Positions 1-8,494 of a DNA stretch of 64,000 bases are shown here, one piece after another. Below the pieces are notes generated by a model that worked only from the letters and a program-made list of their open reading frames with translations, had not been told where the DNA came from and made no database searches. The DNA is taken from NCBI RefSeq assembly GCF_004919085.1, contig NZ_STGL01000006.1:186001-250000 (forward strand), given 5' to 3'. The translations under genes were made by a program, and so were the position numbers. Numbering within the stretch: position 1 is the first letter of the stretch; every line of letters begins with the position of its first letter. The DNA comes from Nocardioides sp. GY 10127 (GTDB taxonomy: Bacteria > Actinomycetota > Actinomycetes > Propionibacteriales > Nocardioidaceae).

Positions 1-354
1 ACGACCACCGCCCGGATCGTCGTCGAGGGCGCGAACATGCCGACCACCCCCGAGGCGCTGCGCATCCTGCACGAGCGCGGGATCGTCGTCGTCCCCGACT
101 TCATCGCCAACGCCGGCGGCATCATCGCCGCCGCCCACTCGATGGACGCCCGCTACTCCGCCTTCCCGGTGGACCCGGCGGTCGTCCTCGACATGATCTC
201 GACGAAGATGCGCGCCAACACCGCCACCGTCGTCGCCGCGAGCCGGCGCACAGGCCGGACGCCCCACGAGGCCGCCCTCCAGATCGCCCAGGACAGGGTG
301 CTGGCGGCCATGCGCCTGCGCGGGCAGGTCGCACCCGAGCGGAAGGTCTCCTGA
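1..354 (+). CDS. Glu/Leu/Phe/Val dehydrogenase, C-terminal part (5' end outside window)
   Basis: Open from the first base, so only the last 117 residues are present. The segment reads [13 protein letters not shown], then [16 protein letters not shown], which is the nucleotide-binding-domain end typical of amino-acid dehydrogenases that interconvert glutamate (or a branched-chain amino acid) and its 2-oxo acid with NAD(P)+. Substrate specificity cannot be read from this end because the catalytic lysine region lies upstream of the window. The stop is separated by one base from the start of the 2-oxoadipate dioxygenase gene, so the two are very probably co-transcribed, which points to an amino-acid catabolic operon. 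Confidence 0.85.
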   Translation, partial: TTTARIVVEGANMPTTPEALRILHERGIVVVPDFIANAGGIIAAAHSMDARYSAFPVDPAVVLDMISTKMRANTATVVAASRRTGRTPHEAALQIAQDRVLAAMRLRGQVAPERKVS

Positions 355-355
355 G

Positions 356-1786
356 ATGACTGCCACCACCGTCACCACCACCGAGCTGCGCGCCCGCTTC
401 GCGGCGCGCCTCTCCGTCCTCTACGGCACCGAGGTGCCCGCCTACACCACGCTCGTCGAGGTCTCCCAGGAGGTGAACCGCCGCGCCGTGGAGCGCTCCG
501 GGCAGGACGCCACCCGCCTGGGCAGCATCGAGCGGGTCACCGCCGAGCGGCACGGCGCCATCCGTGTCGGTTCCCCGGCCGAGATGGCCCAGGTGGCGCG
601 GGTCTTCGCGGCGCTGGGCATGCACCCGTGCGGGTTCTACGACCTGCGCGACGCCCACCCGCGTCCCATCCCGGTGGTCTCCACCGCCTTCCGGCCGCTG
701 GACCGCGACGAGCTCGCCATCAACCCCTTCCGGGTCTTCACCTCGATGCTCGTGCCGGAGGACCGGCGCTTCTTCGACGCCGACCTCGAGGAGCGCCTGC
801 GCGCCTTCATCGGCGCCCGGTCCCTGTTCTCCCCCGCCCTGCTCGAGCTGGCCGACCGCGCCAGCGCCGAGGGCGGGCTCGACGAGGCGGACGCGGCCCG
901 GTTCCTGGACCTGGCGGCCGAGTCCTTCTCGCTCACCTCCGAGCCCATCGACCGCGCCTGGTACCAGGAGCTCGCCCGGATCTCGGACGTCGCGGCCGAC
1001 ATCGGCGGCGTCGGGTCGACGCACATCAACCACCTCACGCCCCGCGTGCTCGACATCGACGACCTCTACACCTCCATGCAGGCGCGGGGCATCACGATGA
1101 TCGACGCGATCCAGGGTCCCCCGGCCTGGGAGGGCCCCGACGTCCTGCTGCGGCAGACGTCCTTCCGCGCCCTCGACGAGCAGCGGACCTTCCGCGAGGC
1201 CGACGGGAGCATCACCCAGGGCACCCTGCGGGTCCGCTTCGGCGAGGTCGAGGCGCGCGGGATCGCCCTCACCACCACCGGCCGCGAGCTCTACGAGCAG
1301 ATGGTGGCCGAGGTCGGCACCCGCTCCGCCGGGCTCGAGGGCGAGGCGCGGGCCGCGGTGGCGCCGCAGGTCTGGCGCGAGCACCTGCCCGTCACCGAGC
1401 ACGAGCTCTTCCGCTCCGGCCTGGGCTTCTTCACCGCCCACGACACGGGCCTGGAGCACCTGGACGACGCGCAGCGCCGCGCCGTGGAGAGCGGGGACCT
1501 CTGGACGCTGGTCGACACCGGCGTCGTGGAGACCGCCCCGATCGTCTACGAGGACTTCCTCCCCCGCTCGGCCGCCGGCATCTTCGCCTCCAACCTCACC
1601 GGCGCCGGCTCGGTGGACGAGTCCGTGGACGGCCAGGACCGCGACGTCGACTGGCTCTCCGACGTGGTCGGCACGCAGATCGCCGCGCCCGAGGCCGTCT
1701 ACGCTGCGGAGTCGCAGCGCTCGCTCGACCAGGTCGGCGCGCAGCTCGCCGACCGGTTCGGCGCGCGGTTCGCGCCGCTCGGCTGA
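356..1786 (+). CDS. hglS: 2-oxoadipate dioxygenase/decarboxylase (HglS/YdcJ, DUF1338 family)
   Basis: 476 residues, the usual length of the DUF1338/VOC-superfamily enzyme HglS, which converts 2-oxoadipate to D-2-hydroxyglutarate in lysine catabolism using a mononuclear metal. His66 (in AERHGAIRVG), His223/His226 (STHINHL) and Glu297 (FGEVEARG) lie where the characterised family has its two-His/one-Glu metal triad; this match is by pattern, not alignment. The ATG is one base after the stop of the dehydrogenase gene. A long perfect hairpin follows the stop. The product would enter central metabolism as 2-oxoglutarate once oxidised; the neighbouring dehydrogenase would handle the amino-acid side. 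Confidence 0.88.
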   Translation: MTATTVTTTELRARFAARLSVLYGTEVPAYTTLVEVSQEVNRRAVERSGQDATRLGSIERVTAERHGAIRVGSPAEMAQVARVFAALGMHPCGFYDLRDAHPRPIPVVSTAFRPLDRDELAINPFRVFTSMLVPEDRRFFDADLEERLRAFIGARSLFSPALLELADRASAEGGLDEADAARFLDLAAESFSLTSEPIDRAWYQELARISDVAADIGGVGSTHINHLTPRVLDIDDLYTSMQARGITMIDAIQGPPAWEGPDVLLRQTSFRALDEQRTFREADGSITQGTLRVRFGEVEARGIALTTTGRELYEQMVAEVGTRSAGLEGEARAAVAPQVWREHLPVTEHELFRSGLGFFTAHDTGLEHLDDAQRRAVESGDLWTLVDTGVVETAPIVYEDFLPRSAAGIFASNLTGAGSVDESVDGQDRDVDWLSDVVGTQIAAPEAVYAAESQRSLDQVGAQLADRFGARFAPLG

Positions 1787-1808
1787 CGCCTGGCCCGCCC
1801 CCGGAACG

Positions 1809-1848
1809 ACGAAGAGGTGGCCTCCCCGCGGGGAGGCCACCTCTTCGT
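1809..1848. terminator. Bidirectional terminator hairpin between convergent genes
   Basis: Perfect 19-bp inverted repeat (1809-1827 and 1830-1848) with a 2-nt loop, the arm beginning ACGAAGAGGTGG. It sits between the 2-oxoadipate dioxygenase stop (1786) and the convergent SDR stop (1885), so it can serve both strands. No clear U-tract follows; only a short gttgct stretch. Confidence 0.8.
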
Positions 1849-1884
1849 GTTGCTGGTGCTGTTCGTGCTGCTGGTGCTGCTGGG

Positions 1885-2637
1885 TCAGTGCGGGGCCTGC
1901 ACCGACATGCCGCCGTCCAGCACGATCTCCTGACCGTTGACGAAGGACGCCCCCGGGCTCGCGAGCCAGGCGACGGCCGCCGCGACCTCCTCGGGCGCGG
2001 CGAGGCGCCCGAGCGGGTGCAGGGCCTCGGCCTCGCTGCGGCCCGCGACCGGGTCGGGCATCGAGTCGAAGTAGTCCAGCAGCGCCTGGGTCGTCACGTA
2101 GCTCGGGGAGACCGCGACGCAGCGGATGTTGTCCGGCCCGCCCTCGACGGCGATCGCCTTGGTGAGCGAGAGCAGGCCCGCCTTCGAGGCGCCGTAGGCC
2201 GCGAGGCCCGGGTGGGCCGCGCCGGCGTCCGTGGTGGCGATGTTGATGATCGACCCGCCGCCCACGGCACGCAGGTGGGTCATCGCGGCCCGGGCGAGGA
2301 GGAACGGCCCGAGCAGGTTGGTGCCCAGCGCGGCCTCCCAGTCGGCCAGCGTCGTCTCCTCCAGCGGGGCGTAGGGCACCGCGGCGGCGTTGTTGACGAC
2401 GACGTCCAGGCGGCCGTGGCGCGCCACGACATCGGGGACGAGTCGCTGCACGTCGTCCTCGCTCGTGACGTCGGCGGCGACCCGCTCGACGCCCGCGACC
2501 GCGGGCTTCTCGGCGGCGCTCCGCGAGGCCGCCACGACGATGGCGCCGTCCGCGGCCAGGCGGGCGGCGATGGCCGCCCCGACGCCGGTGGCGCCACCCG
2601 TCACGAGGGCGACGCGGCCCTCCAGCGGCCCGCTCAC
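1885..2637 (-). CDS. SDR-family NAD(P)-dependent oxidoreductase
   Basis: 250 residues. The N-terminal GGATGVGAAIA is the TGxxxGxG cofactor loop, NNAAA is the NAG-type motif, and the YGASK segment carries the Tyr-x3-Lys catalytic pair; the C-terminal VNGQEIVLDGG is typical of classical SDRs similar to FabG. The GTG start overlaps the stop of the upstream flavin oxidase gene by 4 bp (GTGA), so the two are translationally coupled and probably act in one pathway. The substrate is unknown. An oxidase followed by an SDR suggests stepwise alcohol or sugar oxidation. Confidence 0.88.
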   Translation of the reverse strand: MSGPLEGRVALVTGGATGVGAAIAARLAADGAIVVAASRSAAEKPAVAGVERVAADVTSEDDVQRLVPDVVARHGRLDVVVNNAAAVPYAPLEETTLADWEAALGTNLLGPFLLARAAMTHLRAVGGGSIINIATTDAGAAHPGLAAYGASKAGLLSLTKAIAVEGGPDNIRCVAVSPSYVTTQALLDYFDSMPDPVAGRSEAEALHPLGRLAAPEEVAAAVAWLASPGASFVNGQEIVLDGGMSVQAPH

Positions 2638-4055
2638 GACGGCGCCACCGGGGGGATGTTCATGTTGTGCCGGAAGACGTTCTCCGGGTCCACGCGGTGC
2701 TTGATCGCGCCGAGGCGGGCGTAGGCCTCGCTGCCGTAGACGGCCTCGATCCGGGCCTGGTCGGAGGTGCCCATGTGGTTGATGGCGTCCGCGGCCTCGC
2801 CGATGACGCCGGCCTCGCGGAAGCGCGCCGCGATGCCGTCGACCCAGGAGATGTGGGCCTCGTCGTCGGCGGCCTCGGTCCAGCTCGCGGTCGGGCAGAA
2901 GCCCAGGCCCGCCTTGCTGGGGTCGTGCGGCTGCGCGCTGGGGGGCTCGGGGGCCTCCCGCGGCTGGGTCCACCACCACTCGAAGGAGCGGTGCGAGGCC
3001 AGCTCGGAGTCCTCCTCGCCGCGCTCGAGCACAGCCTCGGCGAACAGGTCCAGCGCCTTCTCGTCGTCGGTGAACGTGAGGAACTCCCACCGCTCGCGGC
3101 GGTCGTGGGCCATCCACCACACGTTCTCGGTGTCCTCGCCCGAGTCCTCGCCGGCGCCGGCGACGCGGTTCTCCTCGTTCGCGACCATCTGGTCGTCGAG
3201 CTCGCGGTAGGTGAGCAGCCGGACGTCGTCCTCGAGGACCTCGCCGAGCCCCCGGAAGGCGTCGACGGCCTTCTCGGCCTCGTCGAACGGGCCGTGGTGG
3301 CAGGGCTGGAGGGCGACCAGCGGGCCCTCGTCGTCGCGGAACCAGCTCGCGCACGGCTGGTCGGGCGAGCCGTCCATGTGGTCGTAGACCCACTGGGCGG
3401 CCTCGCGGACGTCGGTCGGCCGGATGACGACCTGGCCGCCCAGGATCTGCTCGGGGACCGGGTGCAGGCGCACCTGGAGGGCAGTGACGATGCCGAAGTT
3501 GGCGCCCGCGCCGCGGATGGCCCAGAACAGGTCGGGGTCGGACTCCGCGGTGACGGTGGTGACGGTGCCGTCGGCGAGGACCATCTCGGCGGCCAGGATG
3601 TTGTCGCAGGAGAAGCCGTAGCGGTTCGACAGGTGGCCCTGGCCGGTGCCGAGCGACAGGCCGGCGATGCCGACGCTGGGCAGGGTGCCGGTGACCGCGG
3701 CGACGCCGAAGGGCAGCGTCTCGGCCGCGATGTCGCGCGCCAGCGCGCCGCCGCCGACCCAGGCGGAGGTCCGGGAGGGGTCGAGCCGCACCCAGCTGAT
3801 CGGGCGCATGTCGATGATCATCGCGTCGTCGACCGACGAGAAGCCGAGCTGGCTGTGCCCGCCGCTGCGGACCGCCACCTCCAGCCCGTTCTCCCGGGCG
3901 TAGGCCAGGGCCGACCGGACGTCGTTGACGCCGCCGCAGCGGGCGATCACCCGGGGGGACGCCACGAGCCGCGAGTTGTAGATGCGCTGCGCCCAGGCGA
4001 AGCCCCCGCTCTCGGCCGTCAGCCACTGCCCCTTGAAACGTGCTGGCTTGCTCAC
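2634..4055 (-). CDS. FAD-binding oxidoreductase (berberine-bridge/p-cresol-oxidase type)
   Basis: About 473 residues. The N-terminal FAD-binding domain has VRSGGHS with His68 (counted from the first GTG at 4058) as the likely 8-alpha covalent FAD attachment residue, and GGGAL, CDNILAAEMVLADG and GAGANFGIVT follow in family order; the C-terminus VDPENVFRHNMNIPP is the BBE motif. Two adjacent GTG codons can start the protein (4058 and 4055); a GAGGAG lies 5 nt before the second, which is preferred. An acidic insertion (around GEDSGEDTE) is a local feature. The family oxidises alcohols, sugars or phenolics with O2; the substrate here cannot be deduced. It is coupled to the SDR gene and probably read from upstream of the PucR-type regulator's 3' end. 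Confidence 0.86.
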   Translation of the reverse strand: MSKPARFKGQWLTAESGGFAWAQRIYNSRLVASPRVIARCGGVNDVRSALAYARENGLEVAVRSGGHSQLGFSSVDDAMIIDMRPISWVRLDPSRTSAWVGGGALARDIAAETLPFGVAAVTGTLPSVGIAGLSLGTGQGHLSNRYGFSCDNILAAEMVLADGTVTTVTAESDPDLFWAIRGAGANFGIVTALQVRLHPVPEQILGGQVVIRPTDVREAAQWVYDHMDGSPDQPCASWFRDDEGPLVALQPCHHGPFDEAEKAVDAFRGLGEVLEDDVRLLTYRELDDQMVANEENRVAGAGEDSGEDTENVWWMAHDRRERWEFLTFTDDEKALDLFAEAVLERGEEDSELASHRSFEWWWTQPREAPEPPSAQPHDPSKAGLGFCPTASWTEAADDEAHISWVDGIAARFREAGVIGEAADAINHMGTSDQARIEAVYGSEAYARLGAIKHRVDPENVFRHNMNIPPVAPS

Positions 4056-4269
4056 CACTGCTCCTCGAACTCGGACGTCGGCGCGGCGCGGAGGTCCCGG
4101 CGCGCCGGTGCGTCCAGCGTTCTGCCCGCCGCTGTGAGCAGCAACTGGAGTTCGGCCAGAAGAGGGGCGGGTGTTTGGACTCGGACACTGCCCGATGGGG
4201 CGGCTCCTGCGGTCGGCGCCGGGCGGCCGGTGGGCACGGCCGCTGGGCCAGCGCCGGGCGGCCGGCGTG

Positions 4270-5592
4270 TCACTCCTGGAGGGAGTCCGCCAGCACGAGG
4301 TGCAGCACCATGATCGTGGCCGAGCGGCGCAGCTCCATCTGGAGCATCTCCTCGCAGCGCGTGAGGCGGTAGCGCACCGAGTTGGGGTGCAGCCCCAGCA
4401 CCTGCGCCGTCCTGCCGACGTTGAGGTCGTTGTCGAGGTAGGCCACCAGCGTCTCGCGCAGCGACTCGTTCTCCGCCAGGAACGCCCGCCAGCGCTCGAC
4501 CTTCGGGGCCAGGCTGTCCATCGGGATCTCGCTGAGCAGCGTGGTGACGAGGTCGAGGTCGTCGTAGGTGGTCACCGTGTCGTCGGACTCCAGCCGGACG
4601 CACAGCAGCGCGTCGTCGGCGGCGCGCCGGACCTGCTCCAGGGTCGTGCAGTGCCGCCCCACGCCGACCCGCACCGAGCTCGCCCGCGTGAGCCGGCGCA
4701 ACGTGGCTTGCTCGCTCACCGCCGCCAGCGGCACGAGCGCCAGGACGACGTCCTCGCGCACGAGGGTGGCGTGCGGGGCCGCCTGCCCCTCGAGGAAGGC
4801 TGCGACGTCGGCCCGGACGTCCTCGACGCGCATGTCGGAGCGACGGGCGCGGGCGGCGAGGACGGTGAGCCCCGTGGCCGGCTCGAAGCCGTGGCCGGCG
4901 AGCTGCGAGGCGACCACCCGGCCCTCGACGCGCTCCATCGGCTCCAGCGCGAGCTCGAAGAGGGCGGCGCAGGCGGCGGCCTCGCGGGCGCGGCGGTCGG
5001 CGTCGACGCGGAGTCGGCCGGCCAGGAGCGCGGCGGCGAACCGTCCGAGCGGGCGGGCCAGGGGCGAGGAGCGGACGTAGCCGGCGCCGATCATCGCGAC
5101 GACCGGCATTCCCGGGGCGTGCTGGCTGAGGCTGCACGGGCCGAACAGGGTCGGGACCGTCCGCCCCACGAACCGCGGGACGTCGCCGAGCCCGACCTGG
5201 CTCCAGTCGAACGTGCTGCCCGACGTGCGCCGGACCGTGCCCGTGGGGCTGAGCAGCGCCGCGTGGACGTCGAGCCCCCTGGCCAGCGTGCGGAGGATCG
5301 CCGCCTCCGGGTCGTCCTGCGTGAGTGCCGAGGCGAGCGACTGCTGGAGCCGGATGACCTCCGTCGCCTGCTGGAGCTCGTCCGCGAGGTCCTGCTGGGG
5401 TGTGTCGCCCGGACCCTGCGTGTCGCTCGGGCGGGGGCCGTCGGTGCTGCGGGGGCTGTCTGTGCTGCGGGGCGGCTCGCTGCTGCGGGGCGGCTCGCTC
5501 GTGCGAGGAGGCGTGGTGTGTGCGGGCGTGCCTCGGCCCGGCGTCCTCCGGAGCGGGAGGACCTGCAGACGACCGGACTCTGCCTCGAACAC
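4270..5592 (-). CDS. PucR-family transcriptional regulator
   Basis: 440 residues from the GTG at 5592, chosen because GGGAGGT lies just ahead of it; the frame stays open upstream into repeat DNA and that extension looks non-coding. The C-terminal 60 residues form the PucR helix-turn-helix (LNVGRTAQVLGLHPNSVRYR), and a GGDEF-like/GAF-type central region precedes it. After the start comes a low-complexity stretch rich in P, S and D, with repeats such as SEPPRSSEPPRSTDSPRS. PucR proteins usually activate nearby catabolic genes in response to a metabolite. The flavin oxidase and SDR genes lie directly downstream on the same strand and are the natural targets. Confidence 0.85.
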   Translation of the reverse strand: MFEAESGRLQVLPLRRTPGRGTPAHTTPPRTSEPPRSSEPPRSTDSPRSTDGPRPSDTQGPGDTPQQDLADELQQATEVIRLQQSLASALTQDDPEAAILRTLARGLDVHAALLSPTGTVRRTSGSTFDWSQVGLGDVPRFVGRTVPTLFGPCSLSQHAPGMPVVAMIGAGYVRSSPLARPLGRFAAALLAGRLRVDADRRAREAAACAALFELALEPMERVEGRVVASQLAGHGFEPATGLTVLAARARRSDMRVEDVRADVAAFLEGQAAPHATLVREDVVLALVPLAAVSEQATLRRLTRASSVRVGVGRHCTTLEQVRRAADDALLCVRLESDDTVTTYDDLDLVTTLLSEIPMDSLAPKVERWRAFLAENESLRETLVAYLDNDLNVGRTAQVLGLHPNSVRYRLTRCEEMLQMELRRSATIMVLHLVLADSLQE

Positions 5593-6208
5593 CGCACCTC
5601 CCCCTTCCCGGAGCGGCGTCGAGTATCGCCACCGGACTTTCCGGGTCGCAATGGATGATCTGTCCCGCCGACGACCGGCGGTGTGCCAGGAACGTCCCGG
5701 CGGCCTGGTCGGTTGCTCTGCCACCGCCGGTGCCCAGCCGGCCGCGTGGGCGGTGTCTCAGCAACCTGTCTGATGCTCTGGTCGGTTGCTCCGCCACCGC
5801 CGATGCCCCGCCTGCCGACTGGGCGGTGTCCCAGCAACCTCTCCGGCACCGCGGCCGGTTGCCCCGCCACCGCCAGTCCCCCGCCCGCCGAGTGGGCGGT
5901 GTCTCAGCAACGTGTCTGGTGCTCTGGCCGGTTGCTCCGCCACCGCCGATCCCCCGCCGCCCGACTGGCGGTGCCCCAGCAACCGGTCTCGTGCTCTGGA
6001 CGGTTGCTCCGCCACCGCCAGTGGCCCCCGCCTCCCGGAGGTCATGCGAACCGGCCCTACAACAGGCCCTACAACGCACCCAGATGGATGACGTCCCCGC
6101 CACCCACGGCCGGCCGGCCAGCCAACCGCCGATCACCCCGAGGCCGACCGCCAGACCGCGGCCGCGTCCACCGCGACGTCCCGCACCACGCCCACTAGCC
6201 TGACGGGC
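5593..6208. other. Gene-free interval carrying the family A palindromic array
   Basis: About 616 bp between the pucR-type start and the HNH gene, in divergent orientation. Apart from the five-unit array at 5677-6019 it holds a leader segment with GGATGA followed by GTCCC near 5653 and again near 6086, flanking the array, and the promoter regions of the two divergent genes. No credible reading frame with a ribosome binding site was seen. Confidence 0.7.
5677..6019. repeat. Family A: five-unit, 73-bp tandem array of palindromic arms
   Basis: Left arms similar to GGCGGTGTCTCAGCAACC start at 5677, 5749, 5822, 5895 and 5967. Right arms GGTTGCTCCGCCACCGCC start at 5711, 5784, 5857, 5930 and 6002. 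Each unit therefore repeats every 72-73 bp, and the two arms are inverted repeats of each other, 16-17 bp apart. The 19-20 bp between units and the arm spacers are similar in composition but differ in sequence. The unit is not a multiple of three and no frame is conserved, so this is a structural DNA or RNA repeat, not a protein gene. Confidence 0.9.
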
Positions 6209-6568
6209 ATGCCCTCCCGCACCCGCAGCGCCCGCTACTCGCGGCGGCGGGCGAAGCGGAAGGCGCAGGTGGTCAACGACCTCACGGCGGCCGAGTGGAC
6301 GGCGCTGCGCGAGGCGTGGGGCGGCTGCGCCTACTGCGGCGGCGCCGACGACGGCGCGCTCCAGAAGGACTGCATGCTGCCGATCTCGCGCGGCGGTCGC
6401 TACACGGTCGAGAACGTGGTGCCCGCCTGCCGCTCGTGCAACGCGAGCAAGTGCAACCTCGAGCTGACCGTGTGGATGCGGCGCAAGAAGCGGGACGAGC
6501 GGGAGTTCTGGACCCGCCAGGTGGCGATCACCCGCAGCCTGGCGGCCACCGAGCCGGCCGAGGGCTGA
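6209..6568 (+). CDS. HNH endonuclease
   Basis: 119 residues. It has CAYCGG, then a DCMLPISRGG segment (the first conserved region of the HNH fold, with D in place of the usual H), then ENVVPACRSCNASK with the second CxxC and the N of the HNH core. The two CxxC pairs should bind a structural zinc and the core a catalytic metal. The N-terminus is very basic (RTRSARYSRRRAKRK), suited to nucleic-acid binding. It stands alone downstream of the repeat array. Small solitary HNH proteins of this form occur in actinobacteria and phages; the target is unknown. Confidence 0.82.
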   Translation: MPSRTRSARYSRRRAKRKAQVVNDLTAAEWTALREAWGGCAYCGGADDGALQKDCMLPISRGGRYTVENVVPACRSCNASKCNLELTVWMRRKKRDEREFWTRQVAITRSLAATEPAEG

Positions 6569-6619
6569 GCTCGACCTCGAACAGGCGACGACCCACGCAG
6601 CCGCGACGGCTGCCGACCC

Positions 6620-7330
6620 TCAGCGGTGGAGGGAGACGGCATCGATGACGGTCCCCGCCAGCCGTCTCACCGCGGCGGCCAGAGACGGGTCTCCCGCTGC
6701 GAGACCGTCGGCGGCAGCGCCGGTCTCCCGTGCGATTCGCTCCCAGGTCAGATGAGCGATCGACGCGTCCTCGAGCACCGCGGCGCACGAGATGCCGAGC
6801 CGCGCCTCGATCGACTCCTGGCCGACTCGAACGGCGTCCTCGATCGACAGCCGACCGTGCCCCTTGACCATGATCGGTGGTTCCTCACCGAGCACCAGAA
6901 GCAACAGCGGGACCCGCCCCGCCCCCTGGTGCGAAGCGACGAGGAGCTCACGGGCGAGCTGCTCGGGCTGGAAGGACCCGCCGCGGGCTCGCTTCGCCTC
7001 GACGAGCACATAGCTCGACGACGACTCGATGAGTGCGTCCGGCTGGACCTTCACCCGATCGTCGGCGGCGGTGGCGTCCCCGGCCAACACGTCGACGTCC
7101 GCACCTTCGATCTGCTCGACCGCCTCAGCGATCGCTGCCGTGGCCCCCGCCGAGACAGGGCTGGCGGCGCCGAGGACGCGCCCCAGGAAGGCAGTTCTCG
7201 GGAGAAGGTCCAACGCTTGGAACACCTCGGTCGTCAGGACGTTCTCGAGGCCGACACCGCCGCCTCGGTACTTCCGGGCGTTCCCCTCCCACGAGAGCTC
7301 GTCGAGGAGACGCCCGATCGCGCTGACCAC
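6620..7330 (-). CDS. Hypothetical protein with PD-(D/E)XK nuclease-like motif
   Basis: 236 residues from a GTG start; not a family I can name. The central stretch VQPDALIE then VLVEAKRAR places Asp98, Glu111 and Lys113 in the D-x(n)-E-x-K arrangement of the restriction-endonuclease-like fold, followed by QPEQLARELL, where Gln is often seen after the core. The N-terminal 70 residues are helical and the C-terminal part is Ala-rich. Predicted activity is cleavage of or binding to nucleic acid; this is an inference from the motif. It is convergent with the HNH gene, 51 bp away, and divergent from nothing on its 5' side except the DinB gene's 3' end. Confidence 0.6.
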   Translation of the reverse strand: MVSAIGRLLDELSWEGNARKYRGGGVGLENVLTTEVFQALDLLPRTAFLGRVLGAASPVSAGATAAIAEAVEQIEGADVDVLAGDATAADDRVKVQPDALIESSSSYVLVEAKRARGGSFQPEQLARELLVASHQGAGRVPLLLLVLGEEPPIMVKGHGRLSIEDAVRVGQESIEARLGISCAAVLEDASIAHLTWERIARETGAAADGLAAGDPSLAAAVRRLAGTVIDAVSLHR

Positions 7331-7408
7331 GCCGCGACCCTAGCCGCCGCGCCGCCCAGCGGGAATGGCACGAACCGGCCGCGACCTGCACGCGGGCCTG
7401 AGGGCCGC

Positions 7409-8158
7409 TCAGCCCTCCCCGCTCCCCCGCAACGTCGCGAGGTCCCGGGTGACGTACCGCAGGTGCGCCCACTCCTCCTCCAGGATCACCCGGACGCAGT
7501 CGCCGACGGACGGGTGCCACTCGCCGGTGCCGTCCTCGTCCCACGGGTTGTCGCGCTCCTCCTCGAGCAGCTCGGGCGTGGCGGACGCGAGGAAGTCGGT
7601 GACCTGCTGCTGACGCTCCGCGCGGACCGCAAGGATCTCCTCGTGGCCGGTCGGCTCCCTGAAGATCGAGACGTCGAAGCCCATCTCGTCGGCGCCGGTG
7701 AAGATCTGGCCGATCGGGTGCCACGGCTCGCGCTCGCGGTGCACGCCCCGCCCCAGCCAGGCGTCGGTGGCCAGGACGAGGTGCCGCAGCGTCTGGGCGA
7801 GCGACCACTCGTCGTCCACCTGGGTGTCCCACACCTCGCGCGGGGTCGAGGAGACCAGCGAGGCCCACGCCCCCTGGACCGCCACCCACGCCTCGCGCAG
7901 GCCCTGGGGGGTCCGGGCGTTCTGCAGCTCACGGCCGGGGAATCGCCGGTTGAGCTCGGCGGCGACCAGCGGGACGACGTCCACCCCGTTCACCAGCAGC
8001 GAGCCGAAGAAGAGGTCGTGGCTGTCGATCTCGAGGCCGCCCACGTCGGACTCCCGGATCTTCACGCCCGTGAGGTCGGAGAAGCGCACGGTCGCGCCGC
8101 GCAGGCTGGCGCCCACGAAGGTCGCGCCCTCGAATTCCTTGCCCGAGTAGGTCGTCAT
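7409..8158 (-). CDS. DinB-family protein with N-terminal pentapeptide-like repeat
   Basis: 249 residues. The first 60 or so contain pentapeptide-like strands (FEGATFVGASLRGATVRFSD). The rest is a DinB/YfiT four-helix bundle: DEWSLAQTLRHLVLATDAWLGR near the middle and EEEWAHLRYVTRDL near the end carry His residues at the positions that bind a metal in the superfamily. DinB proteins often use thiol cofactors (mycothiol in actinobacteria) as metal-dependent transferases; the reaction here is not known. ATG start with no obvious operon partner. Confidence 0.82.
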   Translation of the reverse strand: MTTYSGKEFEGATFVGASLRGATVRFSDLTGVKIRESDVGGLEIDSHDLFFGSLLVNGVDVVPLVAAELNRRFPGRELQNARTPQGLREAWVAVQGAWASLVSSTPREVWDTQVDDEWSLAQTLRHLVLATDAWLGRGVHREREPWHPIGQIFTGADEMGFDVSIFREPTGHEEILAVRAERQQQVTDFLASATPELLEEERDNPWDEDGTGEWHPSVGDCVRVILEEEWAHLRYVTRDLATLRGSGEG

Positions 8159-8197
8159 GCGGCCATCATGGGGTCGGGCACCGACAGCGCGACAGAC

Positions 8198-8494
8198 TCA
8201 GCCCTCGAGGCCCTCGACCTCGTAGCGCCGCTCGATGCCCGCGGTCGCGGCGCCCCACTCGCTGGCGGCGACCCGCGCCTGGTGGGCGCGGAAGGCATCG
8301 GCGTCCACGAAGCGCTCCGAGACCTCCCAGACCCACGGCTCCGCCGAGGGCACCACCTGGAACGAGAGGCAGCCCGCCTCGGCGCGGGTCAGTGCCACGT
8401 GCGTGGGCAGGTGCTCCTCGACCGTGCGGGCCTCGTCCGCGTCGCGACAGAGGAGGAGGCCGGTCAGGACGACGGGGGTCGGGGAGTCGCTCAC
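8198..8494 (-). CDS. Antibiotic-biosynthesis-monooxygenase-fold (ABM) small protein
   Basis: 98 residues from a GTG that overlaps the higA stop by 4 bp (GTGA), so it is translationally coupled to the antitoxin gene. The sequence VVLTGLLLCRDADEARTVEEHLPTHVALTRAEAGCLSFQV, WEVSERFVDADAFRAHQ is the ferredoxin-like dimeric barrel of quinol monooxygenases (YgiN/ABM type). Members act on small quinones or scavenge reactive carbonyls. Its pairing with an antitoxin gene is unusual and may be only positional. Confidence 0.75.
   Translation of the reverse strand: MSDSPTPVVLTGLLLCRDADEARTVEEHLPTHVALTRAEAGCLSFQVVPSAEPWVWEVSERFVDADAFRAHQARVAASEWGAATAGIERRYEVEGLEG

Noticed and set aside
122..1840. Long reading frame antisense to the 2-oxoadipate dioxygenase gene
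   Set aside because: High-GC shadow frame: Arg/Gly/Ala-rich with no domain; the same type of frame appears opposite most genes here.
5677..6019. CRISPR array
   Set aside because: The unit is 73 bp with inverted arms inside it, the spacers are semi-conserved in composition, not unique, and no cas genes are present.
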